64,000 nucleotides of DNA from JACJYC01 sp964558465 (GCA_964558465.1 CAZLEF010000031.1:1-64000); one strand, 5' to 3'. Shown: positions 50,518 to 59,340, counted from the first letter of the stretch. Notes: generated by a model from the letters alone, not told the origin. Made by a program: numbers and translations.

Positions 50518-51104
50518 ATGAGCAAAAGCATCTTGGTAACAGGGGCCAATGGCCATTTAGGTGTAAATTAGGAAGGTACGACTATAATGTTACCCCCACC
50601 AGCCGGCAGATCGTTGAAATGCTGAAAGGCCGGGGCATGACAGTGAAAGGCGTATTTTCTTTTATTGATGCCCGCGACGCCGGTGAAATCTATGCCCTGG
50701 CAATTGAAAAAGGGAACGCAGGTCAAAGGTATATCCTCAGCGCCGCCGGAATTAAAATGAGGGATGTTGGAAAAATGGTTAATGCCTTTTCGGGTAAATG
50801 GGTGCCTCATTTTCCCTTTCCGCGGTCCATCAATATTGCCTCGGGTAAGCTGATGGAAATGTGGGCAAAATTAACCGGATGGGACCCGCTCTTTACCGAA
50901 GGAGTTGCCAAAGAACTTAGCCACCGGTTTGCGCATTATGACAACTCCAAAACTTTGAAAGATTTCGATTATACTCTTTACAATATGGAAGAGACCCTGC
51001 AGGATACCATCAGGTGGTTTTTATTTATCAAAAAAATTAAAGTTAAAAAAAATCTGAGCGATAAATTTCAACCCGAAGCGGATTGGTTGGAGAGCAGCCG
51101 CTAA
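50518..51104 (+). pseudogene. NAD(P)-dependent epimerase/NmrA-like SDR, decayed by internal deletion
   Basis: The 5' piece (ATG 50518) encodes MSKSILVTGANGHLG, the start of a Rossmann SDR domain with its TGxxGxxG motif, then hits a TAG at 50569. In a different frame the sequence continues as LGRYDYNVTPTSRQIVEMLKG and runs into the 161-codon frame (50619-51104). That frame has VFSFIDARDAGEIYALAIEKG...QRYILSA and a C-terminal helical end typical of atypical SDR/NmrA enzymes. About 150 residues of the middle, including the Tyr-Lys region, are missing. A single internal deletion with frameshift explains this. The 161-aa part might still be translated from M50619. Confidence 0.75.
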
Positions 51105-51122
51105 CCCCCCCTCAGGCCTCAA

Positions 51123-51153
51123 GTCAGGATGCAACCCAAAGTTGCAGCCTGAC
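51123..51153. terminator. Hairpin after the SDR pseudogene
   Basis: GTCAGGATGCAAC / GTTGCAGCCTGAC (13-bp stem with one mismatch) around CCAAA, 19 bases after the pseudogene stop. It sits beside the CCAAGTCA repeat, the same hairpin-plus-tandem layout as at other loci. Confidence 0.55.
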
Positions 51154-51213
51154 CGCGCCACCGGCATTACCAAGGGAGGAGAGGAGGAGAAACGCAATGC
51201 CTCTCACCCTCTC

Positions 51214-51309
51214 CCCAAGTCGCCAAGTCACCAAGTCACCAAGTCACCAAGTCACCAAGTCCCCAAGTCCCCAAGTCCCCAAGTCACCAAGTCACCAAGT
51301 CACCAAGTC
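51214..51309. repeat. CCAAGTCA octamer tandem repeat (about 12 units)
   Basis: Units CCAAGTCA, with some CCAAGTCC, run from 51214 to 51309 and stop just short of the TonB-receptor stop codon. This unit is not found elsewhere in the window. Confidence 0.9.
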
Positions 51310-51317
51310 TCCCTCTC

Positions 51318-53729
51318 CTAAAACCCAACCCGCACCGATACCACCACATTCCTTCCCGCCGCCACAATCCCCGATGAATACGGGCGGTACCGCTTGTCAG
51401 CGATGTTCTCCACTCCGGCGTTGATCGTCAGCCGCTCCCCAAATCGGTACATCGCCTTAAAATTGAGCGTATACCAGGCAGGTGAATACGGGTTGCCGCC
51501 GGCGTCGATGGCGTAGATGTAATCCTTGCCCTGCTCCTCCGGCGCCAGGTTCTTGTACGACACCTCGCCGTTGTACACTGCATACAGATCCAGTTTGGCC
51601 TGTTTTCGTTTCCAGGTCAGGTGGGTAGCACCGAACCAGGGCGCGGCATGCCGCAGGGGCGCCGTGCTGCCGTCGTCCAGTTCTTCCTCGCCTTCCTGGA
51701 CGTTGAACCGGGAATTCAACCCGAACCCGCCCGGCAATTTAAGGTCAAAACCGGCCTGAATGCCGTACACCCTGGCCTCGGCTGCATTCTGGATGGCCAG
51801 CACCTGGCTCAATTCTCCGGCATAAACAATGCTGTCCTGGCCGTTGAGCGTAAAATTGCGCCGCACCAGGGCCTTGTCCAGGAGAATGTAATAGGCCGTC
51901 AGGTCCACCTTCAAGGCATTGGCAAAGATCTTGCTGACGCCCACCTCGCCGTTCCAGGCGTACTCAGGCCCCAGGTCCGGATTGGGCACAATGACCGAGC
52001 CCGGCTCCGAATCGAAGATTTTGCCCACATCGTCCACGTTGGGCGCCCGGAATCCGGTGGAGAGGTTCATATTCACCTGCCAGCTTTGGGCCGGCAACCA
52101 GGCCATGCCGAGGCTGCCCGTCAGGGCGCCGTTGGCGGTTTCGGCTTTGTTGAACGGAAAAGGGAAAAAGGTGTCGTCAAATTCGGCACTCAGCGACACC
52201 CGGTTGTACCGCAGACCGGCCTGGTAGGTGACAGCAGGGGAGGGCCTCAGCCGGAAAGTGGCGTACGCTGCGTAGGAATTCCAGGTTGCCGGATTTGGGT
52301 ACCTGGCAGGCCCCGGTTTTACCGTCCCGGTTTCCACATCTTCGTCCGTTCCGGTGGATTTGACATGGTTGAACAAAGCTTCGAGGCCATAAAAGAGCGT
52401 ACCCGAACGGCTCAGGTTTTTCTCCAGATCGAGGTTGGCCGAGAAAACATCCACCTTTTCAACCCGGTTCCTCAATTCGGTATCCCCGAAGTCACGGTCG
52501 TGCCGGCTTTCGCCGAAGTGCTGCATGGCAAGCGTCAGGGAAAGGTTGTCGGATAAAAGGGTGGTTTTGGAATGCGCAACGTTCAACGTATTCATCATCC
52601 ATTCCTGCGGGCCGTAATACCAATCGCCCGACCGCTGGACGCCGTTGCCCCGGTAACGAACCAGCCGGTCATACCGGGAATAATCCGAGGTGGTGGAAAA
52701 ATGAAAACCGTAGTTGAAATCCCAGGTTTCGCCGGGCCGGAACCGGATCTTTTGCAGGACATTCATCTGGTTGTAACCCGTCGGAACCTGCACCCTGGGA
52801 TCGGGGTTGACGAGCATGGTGTCCCGCCCGTTCAGGTTGGCCCCGTAAAGGTTGCGGAGGTACTCGTCCGGACCGTTTGCCCCCATTTTCAGGTCGCCGA
52901 AATCGCTGTAGGTGACGCTGCTGACAAAAGCCCATTTCCGCAAGCCGATATTGAAATCGACATGTCCGGTTTTCTCATCGCCGGCCGACGACCACCGTCC
53001 CGTGGCCGAACCCCCGAACAAGGTTTTTTCGCTGAACGACAACCTGGGGCGCAGGGTGTAAAAACTCATCACCCCGCCGATCGCGTCGCTGCCGTAGATG
53101 ACGGACCCCGGGCCGAAGATCACCTCCGTGTTTTCCGTCGCAAACGGATCGAGGGAAATGACGTTTTGCAGGTTGCCGCTCCTGAAGATGGCAGTGTTCA
53201 TCCGTACCCCGTCCACTGCGATCAGCACCCGGTTGGTGGAAAAGCCGCGGATCATCGGACTGCCGCCGCCCAACTGGCTTTTCTGGATAAAAACCTCGCC
53301 TGAGGCGCCAAGCAGGTCGGCCGCGGTTTGCGGATTCTGAAAGGCCACTTCTTCCGGCCGGATGGTCGCGATCCGCACAGGGATCTCCTTTTTGTCCTGT
53401 TCCCAGCGGGAAGCCGAAACCACGATCTCATCAAATGAAATTTCCGCAGGTTCCAGCAGGAGTACAAATTGCATTCCCTCCAGTTGACGGTAACTGTACA
53501 CTGCCGCTTCAAAACCGATCAGGGAAAAATGGATGCTGTCGGCGCCGATGAAAGGAGTGATATCGACTTTGCCTCCGGCGTTGCTCATCGCTGAAGCGGC
53601 AGGTATCCGGCTGGATACCAATACCAGTTCCAACGGCCGCCCGTCGGCTTTATCCTCTATGGTCAATACCTGCGCCTGCACCCAATGCGCCAACGACAGG
53701 AAAAGCCACAGACATATGGTTTTTCTCAT
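51318..53729 (-). CDS. TonB-dependent outer-membrane receptor, heme/hemoglobin type
   Basis: 803 aa. Signal peptide about 1-20 (WVQAQ), a short carboxypeptidase-regulatory-like domain (about 20-90), plug domain about 105-225 and a 22-strand barrel to the C-terminus, which ends in an aromatic residue (VVSVRVGF). The plug reads GSPMIRGFSTNRVLIAVDGV, FRSGNLQNVI and VIFGPGSVIYGSDAIGGVM. This is characteristic of the hemoglobin/heme receptor group (TIGR01785/01786-like). Ligand assignment to heme is inferred. TonB, ExbB and ExbD are not in the window. The gene upstream, across the assembly gap, is a small membrane protein on the same strand. Confidence 0.88.
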   Translation of the reverse strand: MRKTICLWLFLSLAHWVQAQVLTIEDKADGRPLELVLVSSRIPAASAMSNAGGKVDITPFIGADSIHFSLIGFEAAVYSYRQLEGMQFVLLLEPAEISFDEIVVSASRWEQDKKEIPVRIATIRPEEVAFQNPQTAADLLGASGEVFIQKSQLGGGSPMIRGFSTNRVLIAVDGVRMNTAIFRSGNLQNVISLDPFATENTEVIFGPGSVIYGSDAIGGVMSFYTLRPRLSFSEKTLFGGSATGRWSSAGDEKTGHVDFNIGLRKWAFVSSVTYSDFGDLKMGANGPDEYLRNLYGANLNGRDTMLVNPDPRVQVPTGYNQMNVLQKIRFRPGETWDFNYGFHFSTTSDYSRYDRLVRYRGNGVQRSGDWYYGPQEWMMNTLNVAHSKTTLLSDNLSLTLAMQHFGESRHDRDFGDTELRNRVEKVDVFSANLDLEKNLSRSGTLFYGLEALFNHVKSTGTDEDVETGTVKPGPARYPNPATWNSYAAYATFRLRPSPAVTYQAGLRYNRVSLSAEFDDTFFPFPFNKAETANGALTGSLGMAWLPAQSWQVNMNLSTGFRAPNVDDVGKIFDSEPGSVIVPNPDLGPEYAWNGEVGVSKIFANALKVDLTAYYILLDKALVRRNFTLNGQDSIVYAGELSQVLAIQNAAEARVYGIQAGFDLKLPGGFGLNSRFNVQEGEEELDDGSTAPLRHAAPWFGATHLTWKRKQAKLDLYAVYNGEVSYKNLAPEEQGKDYIYAIDAGGNPYSPAWYTLNFKAMYRFGERLTINAGVENIADKRYRPYSSGIVAAGRNVVVSVRVGF

Positions 53730-53784
53730 TGTGATGGTGTTAAATGCCTCAATGAAAGAAAATGGATGGCTTCCGTGTTTTTTA

Positions 53785-54022
53785 CCCGCCGTAATCCTAA
53801 GGCGAAGGATGGGAATGGTTCAGTGATTCAGTGTATCACGGATAACAATGAAACCATGAATCAATGAAACCATGAATCAATGAAACCATGAATCAATGAA
53901 ACCATGAATCAATGAANNNNNNNNNNNNNNNNNNNNNNNNNNNNNNNNNNNNNNNNNNNNNNNNNNNNNNNNNNNNNNNNNNNNNNNNNNNNNNNNNNNN
54001 NNNNNNNNNNNNNNNNACCATG
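53785..54022. repeat. ACCATGAATCAATGAA tandem repeat with GC-rich element and gap
   Basis: At 53785-53815 lies ACCCGCCGTAATCCTAAGGC+GAAGGATGGG, an inverse relative of the element at 18663-18700. It is followed by GTTCAGTGATTCAGTG and then by 16-bp units AACCATGAATCAATGA from 53848 up to the N run. Copies resume after it (ACCATGAACC). No gene is seen in 53730-54040. Confidence 0.8.
53917..54016. other. Assembly gap (100 N)
   Basis: Exactly 100 N within a 16-bp tandem repeat; true length unknown. Confidence 0.98.
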
Positions 54023-54040
54023 AACCAAATAGGCCATCAT

Positions 54041-54595
54041 TTAAAAAAGATAGGTTGCATATCCCTCAGGCGGCGGGCCGGGAGGAGGCCAATCCCAGGT
54101 CTTGATCCGGAAAAAATAACCCGGCTGTGCGCCATAGGCGATCGATCCGGCAGGAAGGCTGAATCCCGAAACAGGCAGGTAAAAAAGTGAACTTAAAAGG
54201 CGTTGGATCTTTTCTCTTTGTTGTTGGTTTTCCGGGTCCGTTGACCATTTTTTTTCGCTGACCTCCCGTTTATGAGCGTACAGGAGGGTTTCTTTTTCGT
54301 CGAAAATACAGTAATAGAACGCCGTATCCCCCCTGATCTCTTCCCTGGCGATATCGTACCGCAAACCCATGAGGTCGATCTCGTGGTCTTCCACTTTTTG
54401 AAATCCTTCCATCGCCGGTTTCCCGGATTTGAGCGGGATCTTTAACAGTACCAATTCTTCTAACGGGACCCCCTCCTGCACCCTTAGCGCCATTTCTTTC
54501 CGGATCTGCATTTTCCGGACCTGAAAAAGCAACAGGTATCCTGTTGTATGCAGCAGAAGAAATCCGAAGAACAGAATGGAAAACGCTTTCTTCAA
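54041..54595 (-). CDS. Hypothetical single-pass membrane protein, probable TTG start
   Basis: 184 aa if started at the TTG of MKKAFSILFFGF (54593-54595). The open frame extends to 54823, but the extra part is not protein-like and covers the terminator hairpin at 54785-54817. One membrane helix (about 3-23) is followed by a charged stretch (VRKMQIRKEMALRVQEGVPLEEL) and a soluble beta-rich domain. The plan resembles a recurring Bacteroidota family of small membrane proteins beginning MKK...F..FLL..TGY; function unknown. It lies upstream of, and co-directional with, the TonB receptor across a repeat and assembly gap. A Pro-rich end (WPPPGPPPEGYATYLF) closes it. Confidence 0.6.
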   Translation of the reverse strand: MKKAFSILFFGFLLLHTTGYLLLFQVRKMQIRKEMALRVQEGVPLEELVLLKIPLKSGKPAMEGFQKVEDHEIDLMGLRYDIAREEIRGDTAFYYCIFDEKETLLYAHKREVSEKKWSTDPENQQQREKIQRLLSSLFYLPVSGFSLPAGSIAYGAQPGYFFRIKTWDWPPPGPPPEGYATYLF

Positions 54596-54779
54596 AAAAA
54601 TGGATTGAAGGCGAAATATACACTTTTCAGCGCACTTTTTTATGAGTGCGGGGATGGTTATACATCGTGTCGCCCCACGCCAACGGCGAGGTGTGTATGG
54701 AAAAATGGGTAATTCATTCAAAATCAGAGAAATCCAATCCTGGTAATCCACAAAATCCGGCGAATCATGATATAACAAC

Positions 54780-54817
54780 AAAAAGGGCCATCCCCATTCG
54801 ATCCGCCGGGATGGCCC
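54780..54817 (-). terminator. Intrinsic terminator of the 2TM-protein gene
   Basis: Minus strand: GGGCCATCCC (54808-54817) and GGGATGGCCC (54785-54794) form a perfect 10-bp stem followed by TTTTTGTTGTT. It would end transcripts from the 2TM gene 160 bases upstream. Confidence 0.75.
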
Positions 54818-54858
54818 ACGCATTTAGTATGAAAAAACTACTTATCAAATTATTTTAG

Positions 54859-54970
54859 TTTGCCAGTTTGCAGTTTGCAGTTCGCCAGTTCCTCGGTTCA
54901 CCAGTTCCTCATTTTTGGGTATCCACAGAAAATGAAAACGGCATTAAAAACTGCCAACTGCCAACTGAAG
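54859..54970. repeat. AACTGCC-family inverted/tandem repeat
   Basis: Left part GTTTGCCAGTTTGCAGTTTG+CAGTTCGCCAGTT; right part AACTGCCAACTGCCAACTG (54948-54966). The halves are complementary, so the segment can fold. Same unit as at 6.5 and 41.4 kb. Confidence 0.7.
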
Positions 54971-54975
54971 ACTAA

Positions 54976-55344
54976 CTACACCATATCCCGATTCCGCCAC
55001 TGCCTGCCGGATTCCTCCTGAAACAAGGTTTCAGACTGCTCCTCCTGCTTGCGCCGTTCACGCTCCTCCATCCACGCTTTCCAGTCGCCGCCGAACCAGC
55101 CGTTTGTACCTGGGATCCCAAACACCTTCACGTAGTGGAACGCCACAAAAATACCCCAGATCATGCTGACTTCCAACCATCCGAAACCTCCGCTGCCGGA
55201 CATGGACAGGAAAAACAGGATCGTGTTGACAATCAGGTAGGTCCTCAGGTGTTTGTAAAAGCGCATTTTTTCCGAAACGGGTTGCTTTCCATGCCGGGTA
55301 TGCTGAAATCTTGCGTCGAAGTGGTGATGATGCTGACAACTCAT
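54976..55344 (-). CDS. 2TM domain protein
   Basis: 122 aa. Two adjacent hydrophobic helices (about 36-52 and 58-75, LRTYLIVNTILFFLSMSG / WLEVSMIWGIFVAFHYVKVF) match the Bacteroidota 2TM domain, usually found alone or fused to LytTR regulators. The N-terminus is His-rich (MSCQHHHHFDARFQHTRHG) and the C-terminus is a charged helix (EERERRKQEEQ). A start at M27 (MRFYKHL) would remove the His-rich part and is a real alternative. Inner-membrane protein of unknown role. Confidence 0.8.
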   Translation of the reverse strand: MSCQHHHHFDARFQHTRHGKQPVSEKMRFYKHLRTYLIVNTILFFLSMSGSGGFGWLEVSMIWGIFVAFHYVKVFGIPGTNGWFGGDWKAWMEERERRKQEEQSETLFQEESGRQWRNRDMV

Positions 55345-55467
55345 TGCGTCTTATTTAAACAGTCTGGTGAACAAGTGGTGCAAAATTTTAACGCAATTTA
55401 AGGCAGACAGGCAGGCAAATGCCAGAAAATCCGACAAAGCCTGGCAGAAAGACGACGGTCTTTGTTT

Positions 55468-55548
55468 ATGCGTTTATTTGTTGATCTGTTGATTTGAAGA
55501 CGGCAGCCCTCAAATCAACAGATCAACAAATCAACGAATCAACAACAA
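55468..55548. repeat. Perfect 21-bp inverted repeat of the TTGTTGAT/ATCAACAA family
   Basis: TTTGTTGATCTGTTGATTTG+A (55477-55497) pairs perfectly with 55510-55530 around a 12-base loop (AGACGGCAGCCC). AATCAACG and ATCAACAA units then continue to the stop codon of the next gene. The left arm with its flank is identical to 17168-17193. Confidence 0.85.
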
Positions 55549-55549
55549 A

Positions 55550-58354
55550 TCACTCCACCACAATCCGCTCCGTCACCCGGTCCGCCCCGGTTTTGATTTC
55601 CAGGAAATAGATCCCCGGGGACAATTGTGACAGATCCAGCCGGATGGGATCGCCGGCGCCTGCAATTTCTGATTGCCGGCGGAACATCAGCCGGCCGTCA
55701 ACCGAGAAAACAGCAAGGTCGGCTTGTCCGGTCATCTGGCCGGTCGAAATATAGATTTCTCCGGTGGCCGGGTTGGGGAAAGCCTTTACCTGGCTGGACG
55801 TTGGGTGCGTAAAGACCGGTTGAACATGGCCAGTCACCGGCCGGTCGCCGTTCTGATCTTCGCTGCACAGATTATATTGGTTGTTGATGCAGGCCAGCGC
55901 GCTGGTGAAATAGGTGTAAAACGGTGCGAAACTGTTGGCGAGGATCAGGTTCACCTGGCCCATCAGGTCGTTGACGGTCGGATTGGGCGGCAGACCCTGG
56001 AAGACGATCGGATGGATATTGCATCCGACGTTGGCCAGCGGGGTATTGCCAAAATCCGGGTGAAGGCGCAAATAGATCGAAAGGGTAATGGCTTCTCCCA
56101 GGAAGGGGTTGTTGAGCTGACCATCGCCGTTGAATGGATAGTTGGTCGGGTAACAATTGGATCCGTCCAGGGTAAATTCGCCCCTGGGCAGACCTGCGGG
56201 TATGCCGCCCGAAGTGGGCAGCCATTCGATCAGACAGGCTGCAGCGCCGTTTTCAAGGATCAGCGATGTGCGCCCGCTCCGGCCGATCAGGATAGGGTCG
56301 CTCTGGCCGTCGCCGTCGATATCTGTATCCAGGGCGTCCTCGATCAGGCCCAGCGCGGATTTATCAATGATCTGGTTGCAGACGCTGGTATTGCCGCAGG
56401 CATCCTTGGCGGTCCATACGCGCTCCACTTTGCAGGCCCAGGAACAATCGCCCTCGATTACGGTATCCGTGAAGGTCAATTCCGGAGATAAGCCGCAGTT
56501 ATCGGTGGCGGTGGCCAGGGCCGAATCCGGGATCTCTTCGCCGCAGGTGACGCTGATGTTGGCCGGACAATTGATTACCGGGGCGGTCTGATCCGGGAGA
56601 ATGCTGATCGTTTGGGTGCAGGTGGTTTGGTTGCCGGAGTTGTCCTCGGCTGTCCATTCCCGTATAATGGCACGGTCGGGGCTGCAGTCTTCGCCGGTGA
56701 CCGAATCCTGGAAGGAAACGGTGAACTGGCCGCAGAGATCCTCTCCAATGGCCTCTCCCAATGCCTGGGGAGAGCTGTCCTGGCCGCAACTGACCGATGC
56801 ATTGGACGGGCAGGTAATGACCGGCGCCACTGCGTCCTGAACGGTGATAACGATGGTGCAGGATGTCGAATTGCCGCTTTGATCCTGGGCGGTTGCGGTC
56901 ACCGGGGTGTCGCCCACACTGAATACCGAACCGGGAGGGACGGAAAACCCGAGGTCAAAACTGCAGTTGTCGGAAGCGGAAATACCTTCCGAGAACAGAA
57001 TGGAAGTGGTGCAGACTTCGGGGTCGGCCGTCCGGACAATGGAAGTCGGGCAGTTAAGGACAGGAGCGATGTTATCCAGGATACGGACCGTAACATCGCA
57101 GGATGCGGTCAGGCCGTTGGTATCTTTAATCGTGAGGGAGACCGTATCGGTCCCGATATTGGAGCAGTTGAATTCGGTGGCGCTGAGGCTGTAACTGAGG
57201 GGGCCGCCATCCGGGTCGAAACTGCCGTTGTCGGCCATGGCGACCGTAAGGGTGGCCACACCGTTTTCGTCGAGGAAAAGATCCACTTGGTTACCGGCGC
57301 ATTGCGCTACGGGAGGTTGTTGTTTGAGTACACATTTATAAAGCGCAAATCCGTCGACGGTTTCACCGGTGGTTCCCCCTTCCTGGATTTGCGGGTTGCT
57401 GGTATAATTGAGGTTGGCATAACTGCCGCCGCCGCCGCCGCGACCGGTTGTTCCACCGCCGCCGCCGCCGGAGAAACCGCCGCCGCCGCCGCCTGCGCCG
57501 ACACCGGATCCGCCGCCGCCAAAGCCGTAACCTCCGTCGCGGAAGGTAAAGGAAACGCAGCCTTCACTGCCGCCGCCTGCACCACCTTCCGGGAATCCGC
57601 TCTGGCCCTCGGCTACTTCGTAAAACTGACTGATATCCGTGCAGGTGATGCCGCTGCCGGCATGCCATTGTCCGCCGCCGCCGCCGGAGATCTCCAGACC
57701 GCTGATGCCGCCGGCCTGTCCGCCGCTGCCGCTCGAACCGCCCTGGCCGGGTTCAATATCTCCGTTGCCGTCGCCACCGTTCTGGGTGGCCCTGCCGCCC
57801 TGGCCCTCCTCGTTGTCCACACAGATGCCGACGATGGCGCCCTGGTAAGCGCCGCCGCCACCCCCTGCAACGGCAAGGGTCAGCCAGGTATCGCTATCGG
57901 GCGCTTTGTATAAGAACCCGGTGCCGCCGCCGCCGCCGCCGTAGGTGAAGCCGGTGCCGAGGACTGCTTCGCCGGTGCCTTTTTCACCCGCGCGGCCAAC
58001 CACAAAACGCAGGGTCGAGCCGTAGGGGATCTTGCCGTCGCCGTCGCCGATCTCAAGGACCAGGAATACCGTAGCGCCCTCGCCGCCATCGGATTTGCAC
58101 AAATTGCCAAGCCGGGCAAAACCGCCGTCCCCGCCCTTCAGCGTGACCTGGATCTGCCCTACCGATGGGTCGGAAGGAACGATAAAATCCTGAAAGGTTC
58201 CGGAAAATTCAACGGTGTGCGGGGCGCCGTCGCAGACCAGTTCGGTTTGTGTCGCTCCCCGTGCGCTCCACAGGAAGGTGAAAGCTAAAAAGGCCGCCTT
58301 CAGCAGGCTCTTTGAGGTTGTGGGCGCCAATCCACCCAGGTAGCACTTTTTCAT
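55550..58354 (-). CDS. Secreted Gly-rich/HYR protein with T9SS type A domain
   Basis: 934 aa from MKKCYLGG (an ATG seven codons upstream is possible). Signal segment to about residue 35. About 45-335 is strikingly Gly-rich (GGGGGGTGFLYK, GGGQWHAGSG, GFGGGGSGVGAGGGGGG), resembling the ALK/LTK-type glycine-rich domain; the DNA here is a dense GCC/GCCGCC run. An Ig-like module (about 345-430) and three HYR-type repeats follow (NIAPVLNCPTS, VAPVITCPSNASVSCG, TAPVINCPANISVTCG). After an uncharacterised segment comes a T9SS type A sorting domain (AFPNPATGEIYISTG...LSPGIYFLEIKTG). Surface adhesin or matrix protein by inference. Confidence 0.88.
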   Translation of the reverse strand: MKKCYLGGLAPTTSKSLLKAAFLAFTFLWSARGATQTELVCDGAPHTVEFSGTFQDFIVPSDPSVGQIQVTLKGGDGGFARLGNLCKSDGGEGATVFLVLEIGDGDGKIPYGSTLRFVVGRAGEKGTGEAVLGTGFTYGGGGGGTGFLYKAPDSDTWLTLAVAGGGGGAYQGAIVGICVDNEEGQGGRATQNGGDGNGDIEPGQGGSSGSGGQAGGISGLEISGGGGGQWHAGSGITCTDISQFYEVAEGQSGFPEGGAGGGSEGCVSFTFRDGGYGFGGGGSGVGAGGGGGGFSGGGGGGTTGRGGGGGSYANLNYTSNPQIQEGGTTGETVDGFALYKCVLKQQPPVAQCAGNQVDLFLDENGVATLTVAMADNGSFDPDGGPLSYSLSATEFNCSNIGTDTVSLTIKDTNGLTASCDVTVRILDNIAPVLNCPTSIVRTADPEVCTTSILFSEGISASDNCSFDLGFSVPPGSVFSVGDTPVTATAQDQSGNSTSCTIVITVQDAVAPVITCPSNASVSCGQDSSPQALGEAIGEDLCGQFTVSFQDSVTGEDCSPDRAIIREWTAEDNSGNQTTCTQTISILPDQTAPVINCPANISVTCGEEIPDSALATATDNCGLSPELTFTDTVIEGDCSWACKVERVWTAKDACGNTSVCNQIIDKSALGLIEDALDTDIDGDGQSDPILIGRSGRTSLILENGAAACLIEWLPTSGGIPAGLPRGEFTLDGSNCYPTNYPFNGDGQLNNPFLGEAITLSIYLRLHPDFGNTPLANVGCNIHPIVFQGLPPNPTVNDLMGQVNLILANSFAPFYTYFTSALACINNQYNLCSEDQNGDRPVTGHVQPVFTHPTSSQVKAFPNPATGEIYISTGQMTGQADLAVFSVDGRLMFRRQSEIAGAGDPIRLDLSQLSPGIYFLEIKTGADRVTERIVVE

Positions 58355-58597
58355 GATCAGATTTTTTGCTGACATTGCCAGAATTTGGTTAAAAATGGAT
58401 CAATAAGGGCGCAGGGTCAATTGCATGAAACGGCAAATGATCGCCATCCGGCACGCCGCCAGGCGTACCCATTGCCAAAAGGGTGATTGGAGTAATGTGA
58501 GATAAGAATGCCGACTATAGGAGGGTGTGCCGGCCTGCAACGAACCGGCGCGTAAAGATAAAAAACTTATTTGAATAAAAAACAAATATGATTTTTT

Positions 58598-59074
58598 TTA
58601 ACTTTCATCCTCTTCGTCCATCATGATGTTGATGGGCCGGTTGATGCTTTCCTGCAGGGAAATAAAGGTTTCCGTTCGCTGGATGCCCTGTATCCGCTGT
58701 ATTTTGTCGTGCAAAACATCCCGCAGGTGTTTCGTATCCCGGCAAACGATCCGCGCAAAGATATTGTACAGGCCCGTAGTATAGTGGGCCGCTACGATCT
58801 CCGGGATTTTTTCCAGTTCAGCCGCCACCTCATCATAAAGTGAGCTTTTGTCGAGGTAGATCCCCAGAAAAGCGGAAATGTCATATCCCAGTTTTCCGTG
58901 GTCGACCACCAGGTTGTAGCCTTTTACAATGCCGGCCTCCGACAGTTTGTTCATCCGGACATGAATGGTCCCCCCGGACACAAACAACTCCTGTGCAATT
59001 TCGGTATAGGCCTTTTTGGCGTTTTGCATCAAAATGGCCAATATTTGTTTATCTAACTTGTCGATGTCTCTCAT
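58598..59074 (-). CDS. Lrp/AsnC family transcriptional regulator
   Basis: 158 aa. N-terminal HTH (DKLDKQILAILMQNAKKAYTEIAQELFVSGGTIHVRMNKLSEAGI) and C-terminal RAM/ligand domain (VAAELEKIPEIVAAHYTTGLYNIFARIVCRDTKHLRDVLHDKIQRIQGIQRTETFISL) are both complete. Such proteins sense amino acids and form octamers. The regulon cannot be read from the window. A -7 box TAATTTTG (59136-59143, minus) lies 62 bases upstream in the AT-rich divergent region shared with the protease gene. Confidence 0.93.
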   Translation of the reverse strand: MRDIDKLDKQILAILMQNAKKAYTEIAQELFVSGGTIHVRMNKLSEAGIVKGYNLVVDHGKLGYDISAFLGIYLDKSSLYDEVAAELEKIPEIVAAHYTTGLYNIFARIVCRDTKHLRDVLHDKIQRIQGIQRTETFISLQESINRPINIMMDEEDES

Positions 59075-59135
59075 GTAACCAGATTAAAATGTTCCTGGGA
59101 CGACTGTAAAAGCTTTACAAATTCAGAATTAACAA

Positions 59136-59143
59136 CAAAATTA
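59136..59143 (-). promoter_or_regulatory. Promoter -7 box of the Lrp/AsnC gene
   Basis: Minus-strand TAATTTTG (TAnnTTTG). The surrounding 59095-59340 region is strongly AT-rich and holds no gene. Confidence 0.45.
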
Positions 59144-59292
59144 AATTATTGATCCATATAATTGAAAAATTTACATATTTTTTTGATTTTTTTTGAATTT
59201 TTTGCAGAAACTCGCGTGGATTTGTCCAAAAGTAGCGGTTCAACCCGTATTTTGGCAATTTATTCCTTAAACTTTCCATATCCGAATTTAGT

Positions 59293-59300
59293 TAACTTTG
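59293..59300 (+). promoter_or_regulatory. Promoter -7 box of the S41 protease gene
   Basis: TAACTTTG (TAnnTTTG), 41 bases before ATG 59341. A -33 TTG at standard spacing is not clear. Confidence 0.5.
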
Positions 59301-59340
59301 TAATTCTTCTCAATTTCGCCCGGCGAGTAAATTAAAATGT

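Larger units (their letters stand above)
54596..54975. other. Spacer with terminator hairpin and AACTGCC repeats
   Basis: 380 bases without a convincing gene. It holds the hairpin at 54785-54817 and GCAGTTTGCAGTTCGCCAGTT / AACTGCCAACTGCCAACTG units at 54859-54970. A nine-codon plus-strand frame (MKKLLIKLF, 54830-54859) follows the hairpin, but nothing supports its expression. Confidence 0.5.

Noticed and set aside
57280..57880. Plus-strand Ala-rich frame (part of a 433-codon open frame) opposite the Gly-rich protein
   Set aside because: It is the complement of GGC/GGT-rich codons; no start context or domains.
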